DNA from: Mycolicibacterium aromaticivorans JS19b1 = JCM 16368 | Lineage (GTDB): Bacteria; Actinomycetota; Actinomycetes; Mycobacteriales; Mycobacteriaceae | Length of the DNA stretch: 64,000 nucleotides | Assembly (NCBI RefSeq): GCF_000559085.1 | Contig: NZ_JALN02000002.1 | Span: 62,001-126,000 of the forward strand | Reading direction: 5' to 3' | Shown here: positions 19,079 to 27,871 of the stretch, in pieces | How the letters are laid out: the number at the start of each line of letters is the position of its first letter | Position numbering within the stretch: position 1 is the stretch's first letter | Program-made: the position numbers and the translations under genes | The notes under the pieces: generated by a model | Databases searched by the model: none | The model's input: only the letters and a program-made list of their open reading frames with translations | Told to the model about the DNA's origin: nothing

Positions 19079-20172
19079 CGGCCCACCGGCTCGAAGACCA
19101 CCGCGCGCCCGACCACCTTGATCCGCACCTTCGCGTGCACGCCGGGCGGGTCGATGCTGGTCTGCCGCGCGGTAATCGGCGCGCTGTCGCCGCCGAGGTC
19201 GATGGTGAGGAGAACGTCGGCGCCGAGGAACTCGGCCGCAACGACGGTGCCGATACCGGTGCGCTGTTCGCCCTCGGGATCGCCGTCCGAAATCACCTTC
19301 GCGGCAAGCTGTTCGGGCCGCAGCATGATCGTCGCCGGACCGTCCGCGCGCGCCGCGGCGGCGTGTGCGACCGGAATGCGGCCGAGCGCGCAATCGGCAA
19401 CGCCGCCAGCCACCCAGGCAGCCAAGAACACGCAGCCGCCGAGGAACTCGGCGGTGAACCGGTCGCGGGGTGCGGAGTACACCTGCATCGGCGGACCTAC
19501 CTGGGTAAATCGGCCGGCACGCATGACGGCCACTTGATCCGCGACCGAGAGCGCCTCCTCCTGGTCGTGGGTGACCAACACCGTCGTCACGCCCGCGTCG
19601 GTCAGTGCGGCCGCCACCGCCCTGCGGGTGGCCGCGCGCAGCCCGGTGTCGAGCGAGCTGAACGGTTCGTCGAGCAGCATCAGCACCGGGCGCCGGGCCA
19701 GTGCCCGCGCCAGTGCGACCCGTTGCTGTTGACCGCCGGACAACTCATCCGGGCGCCGCGGCGTTAGGGAGCGGTCCAGCGACACGGTGTCGAGAAGTTC
19801 CGCAACCCGCTGCCGCACCCGCGGGGTCCGCAGACCGCCACGCAGGCCGTAGGCGATGTTCTGTCCGACGGTCAGGTGCGGGAACAGCGCGCCGTCCTGC
19901 GCGACGTAGCCGATACCGCGGCGGTGCGCGGCGACGGCGGCGTCCGGACTCGCCATCAGTCGATCCGCGATCGACACCGTGCCCGCATCGGGCACCTCGA
20001 AGCCGGCGATCAACCGCAACAGTGTGGTCTTGCCGCACCCAGAGGCGCCGACCACTGCGGTGATACCCCCCGGCGCCACCGTGAGGTCGACACCGTCGAG
20101 CACGGTGTGGCCGGCGAAGGATTTCACCAGGCCACGCACGTGCAGCGCGCCGCTGTCCAGGGTTTCCGTCAT
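19075..20172 (-). CDS. fbpC: Ferric iron ABC transporter ATPase (FbpC type)
   Basis: 365 residues from the ATG at 20172. Walker A GASGCGKTT, signature LSGGQQQR, Walker B LMLLDEPF, and the switch His in VTHDQEEA. A C-terminal TOBE-like domain (MLRPEQLAAKV) is typical of FbpC/PotA ATPases. It powers import through the FbpB permease. ATGA overlaps at both ends couple it to fbpB and the acyltransferase gene. Confidence 0.93.
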   Translation of the reverse strand: MTETLDSGALHVRGLVKSFAGHTVLDGVDLTVAPGGITAVVGASGCGKTTLLRLIAGFEVPDAGTVSIADRLMASPDAAVAAHRRGIGYVAQDGALFPHLTVGQNIAYGLRGGLRTPRVRQRVAELLDTVSLDRSLTPRRPDELSGGQQQRVALARALARRPVLMLLDEPFSSLDTGLRAATRRAVAAALTDAGVTTVLVTHDQEEALSVADQVAVMRAGRFTQVGPPMQVYSAPRDRFTAEFLGGCVFLAAWVAGGVADCALGRIPVAHAAAARADGPATIMLRPEQLAAKVISDGDPEGEQRTGIGTVVAAEFLGADVLLTIDLGGDSAPITARQTSIDPPGVHAKVRIKVVGRAVVFEPVGR

Positions 20173-21737
20173 GCCCCGGCCGCCTTCACTGACTGCCGCA
20201 GCAGCACGAGCGTCACCGGTAACGCCAGCACGATCATCACCAGGGCATACGGCGCCGCCGCCGCGTAGTCCAACTCGCTGCTCAGCGACCAGAAGCGCAT
20301 TGACAACGTGTTGGTGCCGGTCGGCGCGAGCAGCAGGGTCGCGGTCAATTCCGTTGCCACCGCGACGAATACCATCGCCATACCCGACGCGACGGCGGGC
20401 GCCGTCAGCCGCAGCGTCACCCTCGCGAACGTGCCCGTCGGCGTGACGCCCAACGACCGCGACGCCTCCTCCAGACCAGGGGGGACCTGTGCGAGTCCGG
20501 CCCGGACGCTGACCAGCGCGCGCGGCAGAAACATCAGCACGTACGCGCAGAGCACCAGCACGAGGGTCTGATAGAGCGGCCGCGCCAACCGGATCGTCAC
20601 CGTGACCAACGCCAGCGCCGTCACGATGCCCGGCAGTGCACTGGTGACGAAGTTGGCGCCTTCCACCAGCCTGGCCAGCGCGCCCGTCGTCCGCACCGTA
20701 ACCCAGGCGATCGGGAATGCCAGCACCGTCGTCCCCACGGCCGCGACGGCCGCCAGCCCAAAGGTCTGCGCCAGCGCCATGCCCATATCGGCCGCCGCCC
20801 ACACCTGGACTCCGCCGATCCACAGCCAGCGCAGGACGGTCCAGACCGGCACCCCCAGTGCCAGCACGGCGAACACGCCGAGGCCGAGCACCGCCGCAGA
20901 TCGATTGCGCCGCAATGGAATAGGCCTAGCAGGCCGCGGCGCTCCCGAACCGACCCTGGCGAATCGGGCCCGGCCGCGAGCACTCGCCTCGGCGAGCAGC
21001 AGCACCAGGCAGCACAGCACAAGGACTCCGGCCAGCATGCTGCCTGCCGCTCCGTCGAAGGTGGCCTGGAACTGCTGGAAGATCGCGGTGGTGAAGGTGT
21101 CGAAGCGCACCATGGCGAACGCGCCGTACTCCGCCAGTAGGTGCACGCCGATCAACAGCGCACCGCCGAGGATCGCCAGCCGCAGCTGCGGCAACACCGC
21201 ACGGAAGAACGCACCGGCGGTGCCGGAGCCGAGCGCCCGCGCGGACTCTTCGATCGCCGGGTCGAGGCGGCGCAGCGTGGCGGTCACCGGCAGATAGATG
21301 AACGGGAAGTACGACAGCGTCGCGACGAGCACGCCCGCGCCCAGACCGTGCAGGGTAGGGAGCACGCTGACCCACGCGTAACTGTTGACGAACGCGGGCA
21401 CCGCCAGTGGCGCCACGAACAGCGGCCGCCACCAGCGCCCACCCGGCACATCGGTGCGCTCGACCAGCCACGCCGCGCCGACGCCGAGCACGGCGCACAA
21501 CGGCACCGTGATCGCCACCAGTGCGGCGGTGTTCAACAGCAGTTCGCCGATGCGCGGACGGAGCAGCAGCGTGTAGGCCCTGGTCCAGCCGGTCGAGGCC
21601 ACCGCGACTGCGATGTAGCCGAGCGGGATGAGGGTCAGTGCCACCAATGCGGTCACCGTGACCGCCACCAGTGGCCCGGGGCGCCGCGTCGATCCGCTGC
21701 CCGCCGACCGCGTCAGTAACTCCGCCGAGGCGACCAC
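20169..21737 (-). CDS. fbpB: Ferric iron ABC transporter permease (FbpB type)
   Basis: 522 residues, GTG start directly after the fbpA stop. Two fused permease halves of about six helices each, each with an EAA-type loop (EESARALGSGTAGAF and EEASRSLGVTPTGTF). This is the double-size permease seen in FbpB/SfuB transporters. Partners are the lipoprotein binding protein and FbpC ATPase. Confidence 0.93.
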   Translation of the reverse strand: MVASAELLTRSAGSGSTRRPGPLVAVTVTALVALTLIPLGYIAVAVASTGWTRAYTLLLRPRIGELLLNTAALVAITVPLCAVLGVGAAWLVERTDVPGGRWWRPLFVAPLAVPAFVNSYAWVSVLPTLHGLGAGVLVATLSYFPFIYLPVTATLRRLDPAIEESARALGSGTAGAFFRAVLPQLRLAILGGALLIGVHLLAEYGAFAMVRFDTFTTAIFQQFQATFDGAAGSMLAGVLVLCCLVLLLAEASARGRARFARVGSGAPRPARPIPLRRNRSAAVLGLGVFAVLALGVPVWTVLRWLWIGGVQVWAAADMGMALAQTFGLAAVAAVGTTVLAFPIAWVTVRTTGALARLVEGANFVTSALPGIVTALALVTVTIRLARPLYQTLVLVLCAYVLMFLPRALVSVRAGLAQVPPGLEEASRSLGVTPTGTFARVTLRLTAPAVASGMAMVFVAVATELTATLLLAPTGTNTLSMRFWSLSSELDYAAAAPYALVMIVLALPVTLVLLRQSVKAAGA

Positions 21738-22772
21738 TTAGAGCAGCCCCGCCTTCGTCATCAGGTCGGCGACCTTCGCCGAGTCCAGGTCCGACGGGTT
21801 CACCGCCGGTGCCTGCAGTTGGTCGAGCGGCGCCAACGCCGCGTTCGCCGGCACCCCGCTGCCGACCGGATACTCGAACGACGTGCCGTTCTGCAGCACC
21901 TCCTGGCCGGCCTTGCTGGTCACGAACCGCAGGAACTGCTGGGCCTGCTGCTGCTTCTTGCTCGACTTCAGCACCCCGCCGCCGGAGAGGCTGACGTAGG
22001 CGCCGGGGTCCTGGTTGCGGAAGTAGTGCAGGGCGGTGTTCGCGCTGATGTCGCGGGTCTTGGCCTGGTCGCGGAACCAGTAGTAGTGGTAGATGATCCC
22101 GCCGGCGACCTGGCCCTCGTTGACCGCTTTGAGGGTGGCGATGTTGTCCGAGTACGTGACCGCGTTCGTCTTCATTCCGGCCAGCCACTGCGCGGTCGCG
22201 GCCTCACCCTTGAGCGCCAGGAGCGCGGCGACGATGGCCTGAAAGTCCGCCTTGACCGGCGGGGCGCCCCAGCGGCCCTTCCAGGCCGGATCCTGCAGGT
22301 CCATCAGCGATTTCGGGAGCTGCTCGACGGGCAATTTGTCCTTGTTGTAGACGAACACCGTGGTCCGGGCGGCCACTCCCGTCCACTTGCCGTTGGCGGG
22401 GCGGTACTGCGCGGGCACCTGTGCGACGGTCTCGGCGTCGATGTCGGCGAACAGCCCGGCACGTTCGACGGCAGCCATCGCCGGTGAGTTCTCGGTCAGG
22501 AAGACGTCGGCGGGCGAGGCGTCGCCCTCGGCGATGATCTGGTTGCCCAGGTCGGTGTCGCCACCCTGCCGGTACTTCACCTTGACGCCGGACTCCTTGG
22601 TGAACGCATCGATCCACTCTTTGGTCAGCGACTCATGCTGGGCGTTGTACACCAGCAGCTCGTCGCCGCCGTCGGAGCTCGAACACGCCGTCACACCACC
22701 GGCCACCGATACGACGGCCACGACGACGGTCGCGATCGCTCTGCCCGCGAATCTGTCCCACAGAGCTCGCAT
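21738..22772 (-). CDS. fbpA: Ferric iron-binding lipoprotein (FbpA type)
   Basis: Start chosen at 22772 (MRALWDRFAG) because GGAAGGGA lies just before it. A lipobox ends GGVTAC, so it is membrane-tethered. The mature protein has the FbpA pattern: LLVYNAQHESLTKEW, DVFLTENSPAM, and the paired tyrosines in GIIYHYYWFRDQ that bind Fe3+ in this family. It is the first gene of the fbpABC-acyltransferase operon and lies behind two IdeR-type boxes. Confidence 0.94.
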   Translation of the reverse strand: MRALWDRFAGRAIATVVVAVVSVAGGVTACSSSDGGDELLVYNAQHESLTKEWIDAFTKESGVKVKYRQGGDTDLGNQIIAEGDASPADVFLTENSPAMAAVERAGLFADIDAETVAQVPAQYRPANGKWTGVAARTTVFVYNKDKLPVEQLPKSLMDLQDPAWKGRWGAPPVKADFQAIVAALLALKGEAATAQWLAGMKTNAVTYSDNIATLKAVNEGQVAGGIIYHYYWFRDQAKTRDISANTALHYFRNQDPGAYVSLSGGGVLKSSKKQQQAQQFLRFVTSKAGQEVLQNGTSFEYPVGSGVPANAALAPLDQLQAPAVNPSDLDSAKVADLMTKAGLL

Positions 22773-22804
22773 GCGTGGTCCCTTCCGCGCCGCACCCGAC
22801 ACTA

Positions 22805-22856
22805 TTAGCTGAGGTTTACCTAATAGACCCTACCGGGTGAGGTTAGGCTGACTTAC
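22805..22856. promoter_or_regulatory. Two IdeR/DtxR iron boxes
   Basis: Compared with the 19-bp consensus TTAGGTTAGGCTAACCTAA, 22805-22823 (TTAGCTGAGGTTTACCTAA) matches about 15 of 19. 22838-22856 (TGAGGTTAGGCTGACTTAC) matches about 16 of 19. They lie 33 bp apart just upstream of fbpA and predict repression by iron-loaded IdeR. Confidence 0.85.
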
Positions 22857-22908
22857 CTGGATCTGGGATGGGTACGCCCGCTTGTCGCGTTGCGATCTCC
22901 CCGACACG

Positions 22909-23292
22909 ATGTCCCCCGGTGAACGAAGTCGACCCGCATCGTCCAACGCCAGCCTCGCCCACGCCGGCCGCGCCCGCGCGCCGGCTGCGCCGGATGCCGG
23001 GCGCGATCCACACGAAGGCAACCGCGTCGCCAGCCCGCGGGAGCTGCTGTTCGACCTGGCCTTAGCCGTCGCCTTCGGCGTGGCCGCGTCGGAATTCGCA
23101 CACCTGCTCAGCCAGCACCACATCGGCGCGGCACTGGCCGGCTACACGTTCTCGGCGTTCGCGATCTGCTGGGCCTGGATCAACTTCACCTACTTTCGCC
23201 TCGGCATACGACACCGACGATGGGGGTGTACCGGCTCTCACGACGATGCTGCAGATGGTCGGCGTCATCATCCTGGCTGGCGCTGCGATGAT
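22909..23292 (+). pseudogene. LtrA-like low-temperature-requirement membrane protein, frameshifted fragment
   Basis: From the ATG at 22909 the protein reaches SPRELLFDLALAVAFGVAAS and ICWAWINFTYF, the N-terminal signature of bacterial LtrA proteins. One base shift near 23192 moves the frame to SAYDTDDGG...TTMLQMVGVIILA. The sequence then runs into an antisense CDF fragment at about 23290. Roughly two thirds of the gene is missing. It shares the short promoter gap with fbpA. Confidence 0.78.
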
Positions 23293-23601
23293 GGCTGAGA
23301 GGGTGATCATCGCGATCACGAACAGCCCGGCCAGGTCTTCGGCACGGCCGTAGCCGTAGGTGTAGAGCCGGGTGGCGGCCTTGGTGCCCAGCGCGATCGC
23401 AATCCACAGCGGGATCGCGGTCAGTGCCTCGGAGAAGTTGTGGATGGTGTCGGCCAACAGGGCGACCGACCCGGAGATCACGTCGATCACCAACTGGGCG
23501 ATCGACGTCGCTCCCAAGGCGAGGAGGCTGATCTTGACCGCGTGGATTCTGTGATTCATCTGATGAAAATGGCGTACATACTTACGGATAACCACTGATA
23601 T
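23292..23601 (-). pseudogene. CDF cation exporter, N-terminal fragment
   Basis: Encodes HAVKISLLALGATSIAQLV, then SGSVALLADTIHNFSEALT with the membrane metal site Asp residues, then YTYGYGRAEDLAG. This is the start of a CDF protein unlike the intact one at 26.1 kb. It stops in the third helix at the junction with LtrA. An ATG lies at 23559, but homology begins slightly upstream. Confidence 0.75.
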
Positions 23602-23819
23602 CCATCGGTAGTACGGCACGTCGGCGTCGCGTCCGAAAGGCGATGTAAAAGCACAGCCCGGTTCGTCGCCTCGCCGTCGGGCCGGACCCCACCACCGAGC
23701 AGCTCTAGAACGGATAGCAAACGCTGATCTGTGGTCGGTGCTTGGTCGGTGAATCCGCGACACGACTTGGTTTCGGATGGTGTCGAATGACGTTAAATCG
23801 CCAGCTCAGAACACCTTTC

Positions 23820-24480
23820 GAGACCACGGCTAGGAGGGCTTGCAGGCTCTCCTTGACCCCGCCGCCGGTGTCGGTGCGCACCAGCACCCGGGCGCGTGCG
23901 TCTTCGGGCAGCTGGGCCAGGGCGGCGTCGAGCACCGCGATGTGATCAGCAGCGCTGTTGGACCCCGCTGAGCCCGGTCGCAGCATCGCCGCCAACGCCT
24001 CGCCGGACCCCTGCTCGCCGCGATCGCAGAACGCCAGCATCGGATGAAACCCGAACCCATATTTGAACGTCGGCGCCGCGCCTTCCTGATCGCTGTGCGC
24101 TGACCAGGGTGGCATCCAGATCGAGGATCACCTGAATGTCGACCTCACCGGCCAGCGGACGCCGACGCGCCCCCACACCCGCCGGCGGGCCTGGGCTCGG
24201 GCCGCCCGGATCGCGCCAAGGGCGGCATCGATGTCGGCGGCCAACGTGGTGATCAGCCGCGACACCGTGGCATCGGAGGCCACCTGCCCGAACAGGTCGG
24301 GCTGAGCGCGCACCACCGCGATATCGGCGGCGCGGTCACCCGCGAGGGCGACCGCGATCGCCAGATCGGCCAGCACCTTGCCCGGGTCATGAACCGCACG
24401 ATCCGCCCGGCACGGCATTAACGCCGCTGAGAGCGCTTTGTCCAGTCCTGAGCAGCGCAAGCGTCTGCCTCACTAACAGC
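23820..24480 (-). pseudogene. IS1380-family transposase remnant
   Basis: Two frames together give the family pattern: KVLADLAIAVALAGDRAADI and SDATVSRLITTL in 24128-24460, then TFKYGFGFHPMLAFCDRG and SGEALAAMLRPG in 23830-24060. Frameshifts separate the pieces, and the C-terminal end is lost near 23820. No intact ends seen. Confidence 0.78.
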
Positions 24481-24690
24481 CCTCCCGCCGAGGACATCAA
24501 CGACTCGCGGGCCGAATCGACCACCACAGAACAAACCGCGCTACGCTTCACCTACGGAGTGCCTTCCCACTTGAAGAAATATGGACCTTCGACGAGCCTA
24601 GTTTCTCAAGCAGGACAGGCACTTCCGTGCATTACAGGCCGCGTCAGCGAAGCCGTTTCACGAAAGACCGAGGCTAGGTGCTCTCCGAGG
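24481..24690. other. Short non-coding stretch between IS1380 and ctaD remnants
   Basis: No gene, repeat or clear regulatory site was recognised. AT content is higher than in the neighbours. Confidence 0.4.
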
Positions 24691-25000
24691 CGGTCATGTC
24701 GTCCATTAGCTCCGCCGCAGCTCTCATAGCGGCCTTAAGGATCAGCCGCTCGGGGATCGCCTCGAAAGCGGTGCGGTCGATCTCAACCGTCCGCCGGGGC
24801 GGACAGCACTCGAAGCGTACTCGCGGGACGGGTTGGCAGTACCCAGTGCCGCTCGGTACGCCGCGGCTCGCCGGAGCGCCAGTTCTTCAAAAACGTTCCG
24901 CGCCAACGGGATCGCCGATGCGCCAAGGGTGAAAGCCCTGATGGTCGAGACGATGTTCAGAGCGGCCAATCCGTCGGTGGGCCAGGTCGTCGGCGTGGCC
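24690..25000 (-). pseudogene. Degenerate C-terminal fragment of a second ctaD
   Basis: The frame encodes LNIVSTIRAFTLGASAIPLARNVF, matching [24 protein letters not shown] of the intact CtaD. Upstream bases, in another frame, still match the [11 protein letters not shown] region. Downstream, a frame reads CCPPRRTVEIDRTAFEAIPERL, matching CtaD's tail only loosely. No catalytic ligands are covered. Confidence 0.7.
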
Positions 25001-25024
25001 GCGCGGCTACGAACTGCAGAACGG

Positions 25025-25774
25025 TTATAGCGCCCTGTGCGCAGCCGCCGCAGACGACGCCGCGCCGCACTCGCCCGCTGCCCGGATCCGCCTGACCCTC
25101 TTGTTCATGGCCTTGCGCATGACGTGCCGGTACAGCCATCCCTTGATGCCGCGGGCGTTGACACCGTGCGCGCGGTAGAAGGTGTCGGGATCGTCGAAGA
25201 CGCCGAAGTCTTCGTTGACGCCTGTTGCTTGGATGCGGGTGTCTGTTCCTGCCCACTGGATCGGTGGGTTGGCGAGGTCGTCGGTGCCGACGCCGTAGCC
25301 CAGGAACGGGCCGCCATCCCCGCAGATGCTTGTCCGGATCCCGTCGAGGTAGGCGTCGTCGAGGATGACGCCCTCGAGCCCGACCCAGCGGCCGTCGACG
25401 CACACCTCGGCCCAGCTGTGGATGATGCTGTTCGGCGCGAGCCGGTACAGCAAACCGATCATCACCCCGTGCTGGAGGCTCTTGTCGAGGGTCGCGCCGT
25501 GAAACCGGCACCCGATGCCGCCGGCTCGCAGCAGCGCCATCAACAGGGTCGTCTTGGTGTTGCACTGGCCATAACCGTCGGCCAACACCGCCGACGCCGG
25601 GAGGTCGTCGGACGCGTTGTACCCGAACGGCATCTCGTCTCGGACGAAGTCATAGATCGCGCCGATCCGCTCGCGTTCGGGAAGCTCCATCCAGGATCGC
25701 TCCCTCAGAAGGGCTTTCAGGCTCGGATGACCGATATCGAGCAACGGCGTCGCTCTCAGATAGCGATCCTCCAT
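25025..25774 (-). CDS. Transglutaminase-like cysteine peptidase domain protein
   Basis: 249 residues. The transglutaminase-like triad is visible: Cys in DGYGQCNTKTTLL, His in NSIIHSWAEV, and a downstream Asp in the VCVDGRWVGLEGVILDDAY region. No signal peptide or membrane helix, so it is probably cytosolic. Such proteins cut or crosslink amide bonds; substrate unknown. The last ~25 residues are Ala/Arg-rich and abut the ctaD remnant, so the C-terminus may be altered. Confidence 0.82.
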   Translation of the reverse strand: MEDRYLRATPLLDIGHPSLKALLRERSWMELPERERIGAIYDFVRDEMPFGYNASDDLPASAVLADGYGQCNTKTTLLMALLRAGGIGCRFHGATLDKSLQHGVMIGLLYRLAPNSIIHSWAEVCVDGRWVGLEGVILDDAYLDGIRTSICGDGGPFLGYGVGTDDLANPPIQWAGTDTRIQATGVNEDFGVFDDPDTFYRAHGVNARGIKGWLYRHVMRKAMNKRVRRIRAAGECGAASSAAAAHRAL

Positions 25775-26134
25775 GCCACGCAGATTACGCCGCGGCGCCA
25801 GTCGCAGACAGGGCCGATAGTCACGACCATTGGGCCATAATGTCTGCCGACCTAAGCAGAATCGAACGCCGTGAAGATGCAGACGCGGGCTTGTTCAGGT
25901 GCGTGCAACGCGGTGCTGTTGAGTTTCGGGTTTCATATGTGGACGGCGTTGCGATGATTGTGCTTCGCTGCCAGGGGTACAGCGGCAGGAACAACCGTGA
26001 CTTCCACCAAATCATCATTGTATTCGCTCATGCGCATGTATTAATGTCTGCGGTATTCGCCGGGACATTCGGGCTCGCTGGTTTCGGTCGGTGGCGGTCG
26101 TGGGGTCGTCCTGGGTGGTGAGGAGGTTTCGGGC
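25775..26134. promoter_or_regulatory. Upstream region of the CDF exporter with a CATGCGCATG palindrome
   Basis: No convincing gene in 360 bp. At 26029-26038 lies a perfect palindrome CATGCGCATG followed by TATTAATG. This recalls the AT-rich metal-sensor dyad at 357-372. It may be an ArsR-family operator; no regulator is adjacent. Confidence 0.3.
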
Positions 26135-27094
26135 GTGGGTCACGAGGATGGGCACGGCCATGCTCACGGCCATGGGGTGTCGGCGGTGGCTGATCGGCGG
26201 TGGCTGGGCATCGCTTTGGTGTTGATTGTCGGGTTCATGGCCGTCGAAGTGGTCGTGGGTGTGGCGGCGCATTCGCTGGCGTTGATTTCCGACGCGGGTC
26301 ATATGCTCACCGATGCGGCGTCGATTGCGTTGGCGTTGGTGGCGATCCGGGTCGCCGCCCGCCCGGCGGTGGGCTTGTATACCTATGGTTTCAAGCGGGT
26401 GGAGATTCTCTCTGCGCAGGCCAACGGGATCACGTTGTTGCTGCTGGCGGTTTGGTTCGTGTATGAGTCGGTGCGCCGTTTGATCGAGCCGCCGGCGGTG
26501 TCGGGACCGTTGGTGTTGATCACCGCGCTGGTCGGGATCGCGGTGAACATCGCCGCGGCGTGGAGCATCAGCCGGGCCAACCGCACCAGCCTCAACGTTG
26601 AGGGAGCATTCCAGCACATCCTCAACGATTTGTATGCGTTTATCGGGACGGCGATCGCTGGTGCGGTGGTGTGGGCCACGGGGTTTGCCCGGGCGGATGC
26701 GCTCGCCGCGCTGCTGGTGGCGGTGTTGATGGCGCGCGCGGGGTGGGGTCTGATCCGCGAGTCCGGCCGGATCTTTTTGGAGGCGGCCCCCGCTCACGCC
26801 GACCCGGCCATGATCGGGCCGCGCATCGCCGCGATACCCCAGATCGTCGAGGTGCATGATCTGCACGTCTGGCAGATCACCTCGGGTGAACTGTCGCTGT
26901 CGGCGCACGTCCTGGTCGGAGCCGGTGTCGACTGCCACGCCGCGCGCAGCGAGATCGAATCGGTCCTGCACACCGAATACCACCTTGACCACACCACCCT
27001 GCAGGTCGACCACGCCGGCGACAACCACGGGGGGCAGGGTCACGACGAGCACTGCGTCGAATCGCACGGACCCGTTCACCGGTCGGCAGAATAG
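26135..27094 (+). CDS. CDF-family divalent metal exporter (CzcD/ZitB type)
   Basis: 319 residues, GTG start behind GAGGAGG. His-rich N-terminus (HGHAHGHGH) and C-terminus. Six helices carry the metal sites HSLALISDAGHMLTD and FQHILNDLYAF (HxxxD pairs in helices II and V). A cytoplasmic domain with VHDLHVWQITSG follows. It exports Zn2+ or a similar ion by proton antiport. It lies ahead of uspA and the P1B-4 ATPase as a metal-resistance group. Exact metal not readable. Confidence 0.94.
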   Translation: MGHEDGHGHAHGHGVSAVADRRWLGIALVLIVGFMAVEVVVGVAAHSLALISDAGHMLTDAASIALALVAIRVAARPAVGLYTYGFKRVEILSAQANGITLLLLAVWFVYESVRRLIEPPAVSGPLVLITALVGIAVNIAAAWSISRANRTSLNVEGAFQHILNDLYAFIGTAIAGAVVWATGFARADALAALLVAVLMARAGWGLIRESGRIFLEAAPAHADPAMIGPRIAAIPQIVEVHDLHVWQITSGELSLSAHVLVGAGVDCHAARSEIESVLHTEYHLDHTTLQVDHAGDNHGGQGHDEHCVESHGPVHRSAE

Positions 27095-27353
27095 CGCCGC
27101 TGATCAGGCAGTGTTGTCGATGCCGGGAGGGACATATATGGCCGTAGCAGCTTGGTCACGATCAATGCGTGCACGGTGCGCAAGGCTGTCGGCGAGTCAG
27201 CAACGCCGGGTACACGATCGTGTTCGTCCGCCTTCCCGGCAGCTGGTGTTCGCGTCTCCGCGGTGGGAACGACGCGAGCGCCCGCCAGCTGGTATCACGA
27301 ATGTGGCAACACGCATCGCCTGCATCGTCCACCGTCAATCGAATTGAGGCGCC

Positions 27354-27776
27354 ATGGCCACCATTGTCGTTGGAATCGACGGCTCCCCCGCGTCGGTGAA
27401 GGCGTTGCGCTGGGCAGTGGAGGAGGCGCGGCTGCGCGGCGCGACGGTGCGGGCCGTCTACGCCTGGTCGTTCCCGTTCCGCGACGGCGAGATCGCCCAC
27501 CTCGCCGCCGAAGCCGCCCATGACGCGTTGCAGCAGGAGGCCGAACAGTCGGCCCAGAACGCGGTCCGCCAGGCTCTGGGAGCCGATGCGGATGCCATCG
27601 AATGCGTCGTCACCGAGGATTCCCCCGCCCAGGCGCTGACCCAGGCCGCCCGTGACGCCGATCTCCTCGTGGTCGGCTCCCGTGGCCGCGGCGGTTTCGC
27701 CGGGCTGCTGCTGGGCTCGGTGAGCTCCCAATGCGCCCAGCATGCCCCGTGCCCGGTCGTGATCGTTCGTCCCTAG
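27354..27776 (+). CDS. Universal stress protein (UspA domain)
   Basis: 140 residues, single Usp domain. N-terminal VVGIDGSPASVKALRWAVEE and the ATP-loop motif VVGSRGRGGFAGLLLGSVS are canonical, so it likely binds ATP. It is 5-95 bp before the metal ATPase start, depending on the codon used, and probably cotranscribed. Role in metal or energy stress is inferred. The 259 bp before it hold no recognisable gene. Confidence 0.93.
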   Translation: MATIVVGIDGSPASVKALRWAVEEARLRGATVRAVYAWSFPFRDGEIAHLAAEAAHDALQQEAEQSAQNAVRQALGADADAIECVVTEDSPAQALTQAARDADLLVVGSRGRGGFAGLLLGSVSSQCAQHAPCPVVIVRP

Positions 27777-27871
27777 ATGTAGTGCGTGTGACGGCGATTC
27801 GGCACTGGCGCGGAAGCTTCGGGCTCGCCAACATTGCACCTGGTGAACATCGCGATGTGGTGAGTGGATGG

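Noticed and set aside
26015..27079. 354-codon leftward frame over the CDF gene
   Set aside because: Low-complexity His/Arg/Gln product, antisense of a clear CDF exporter.
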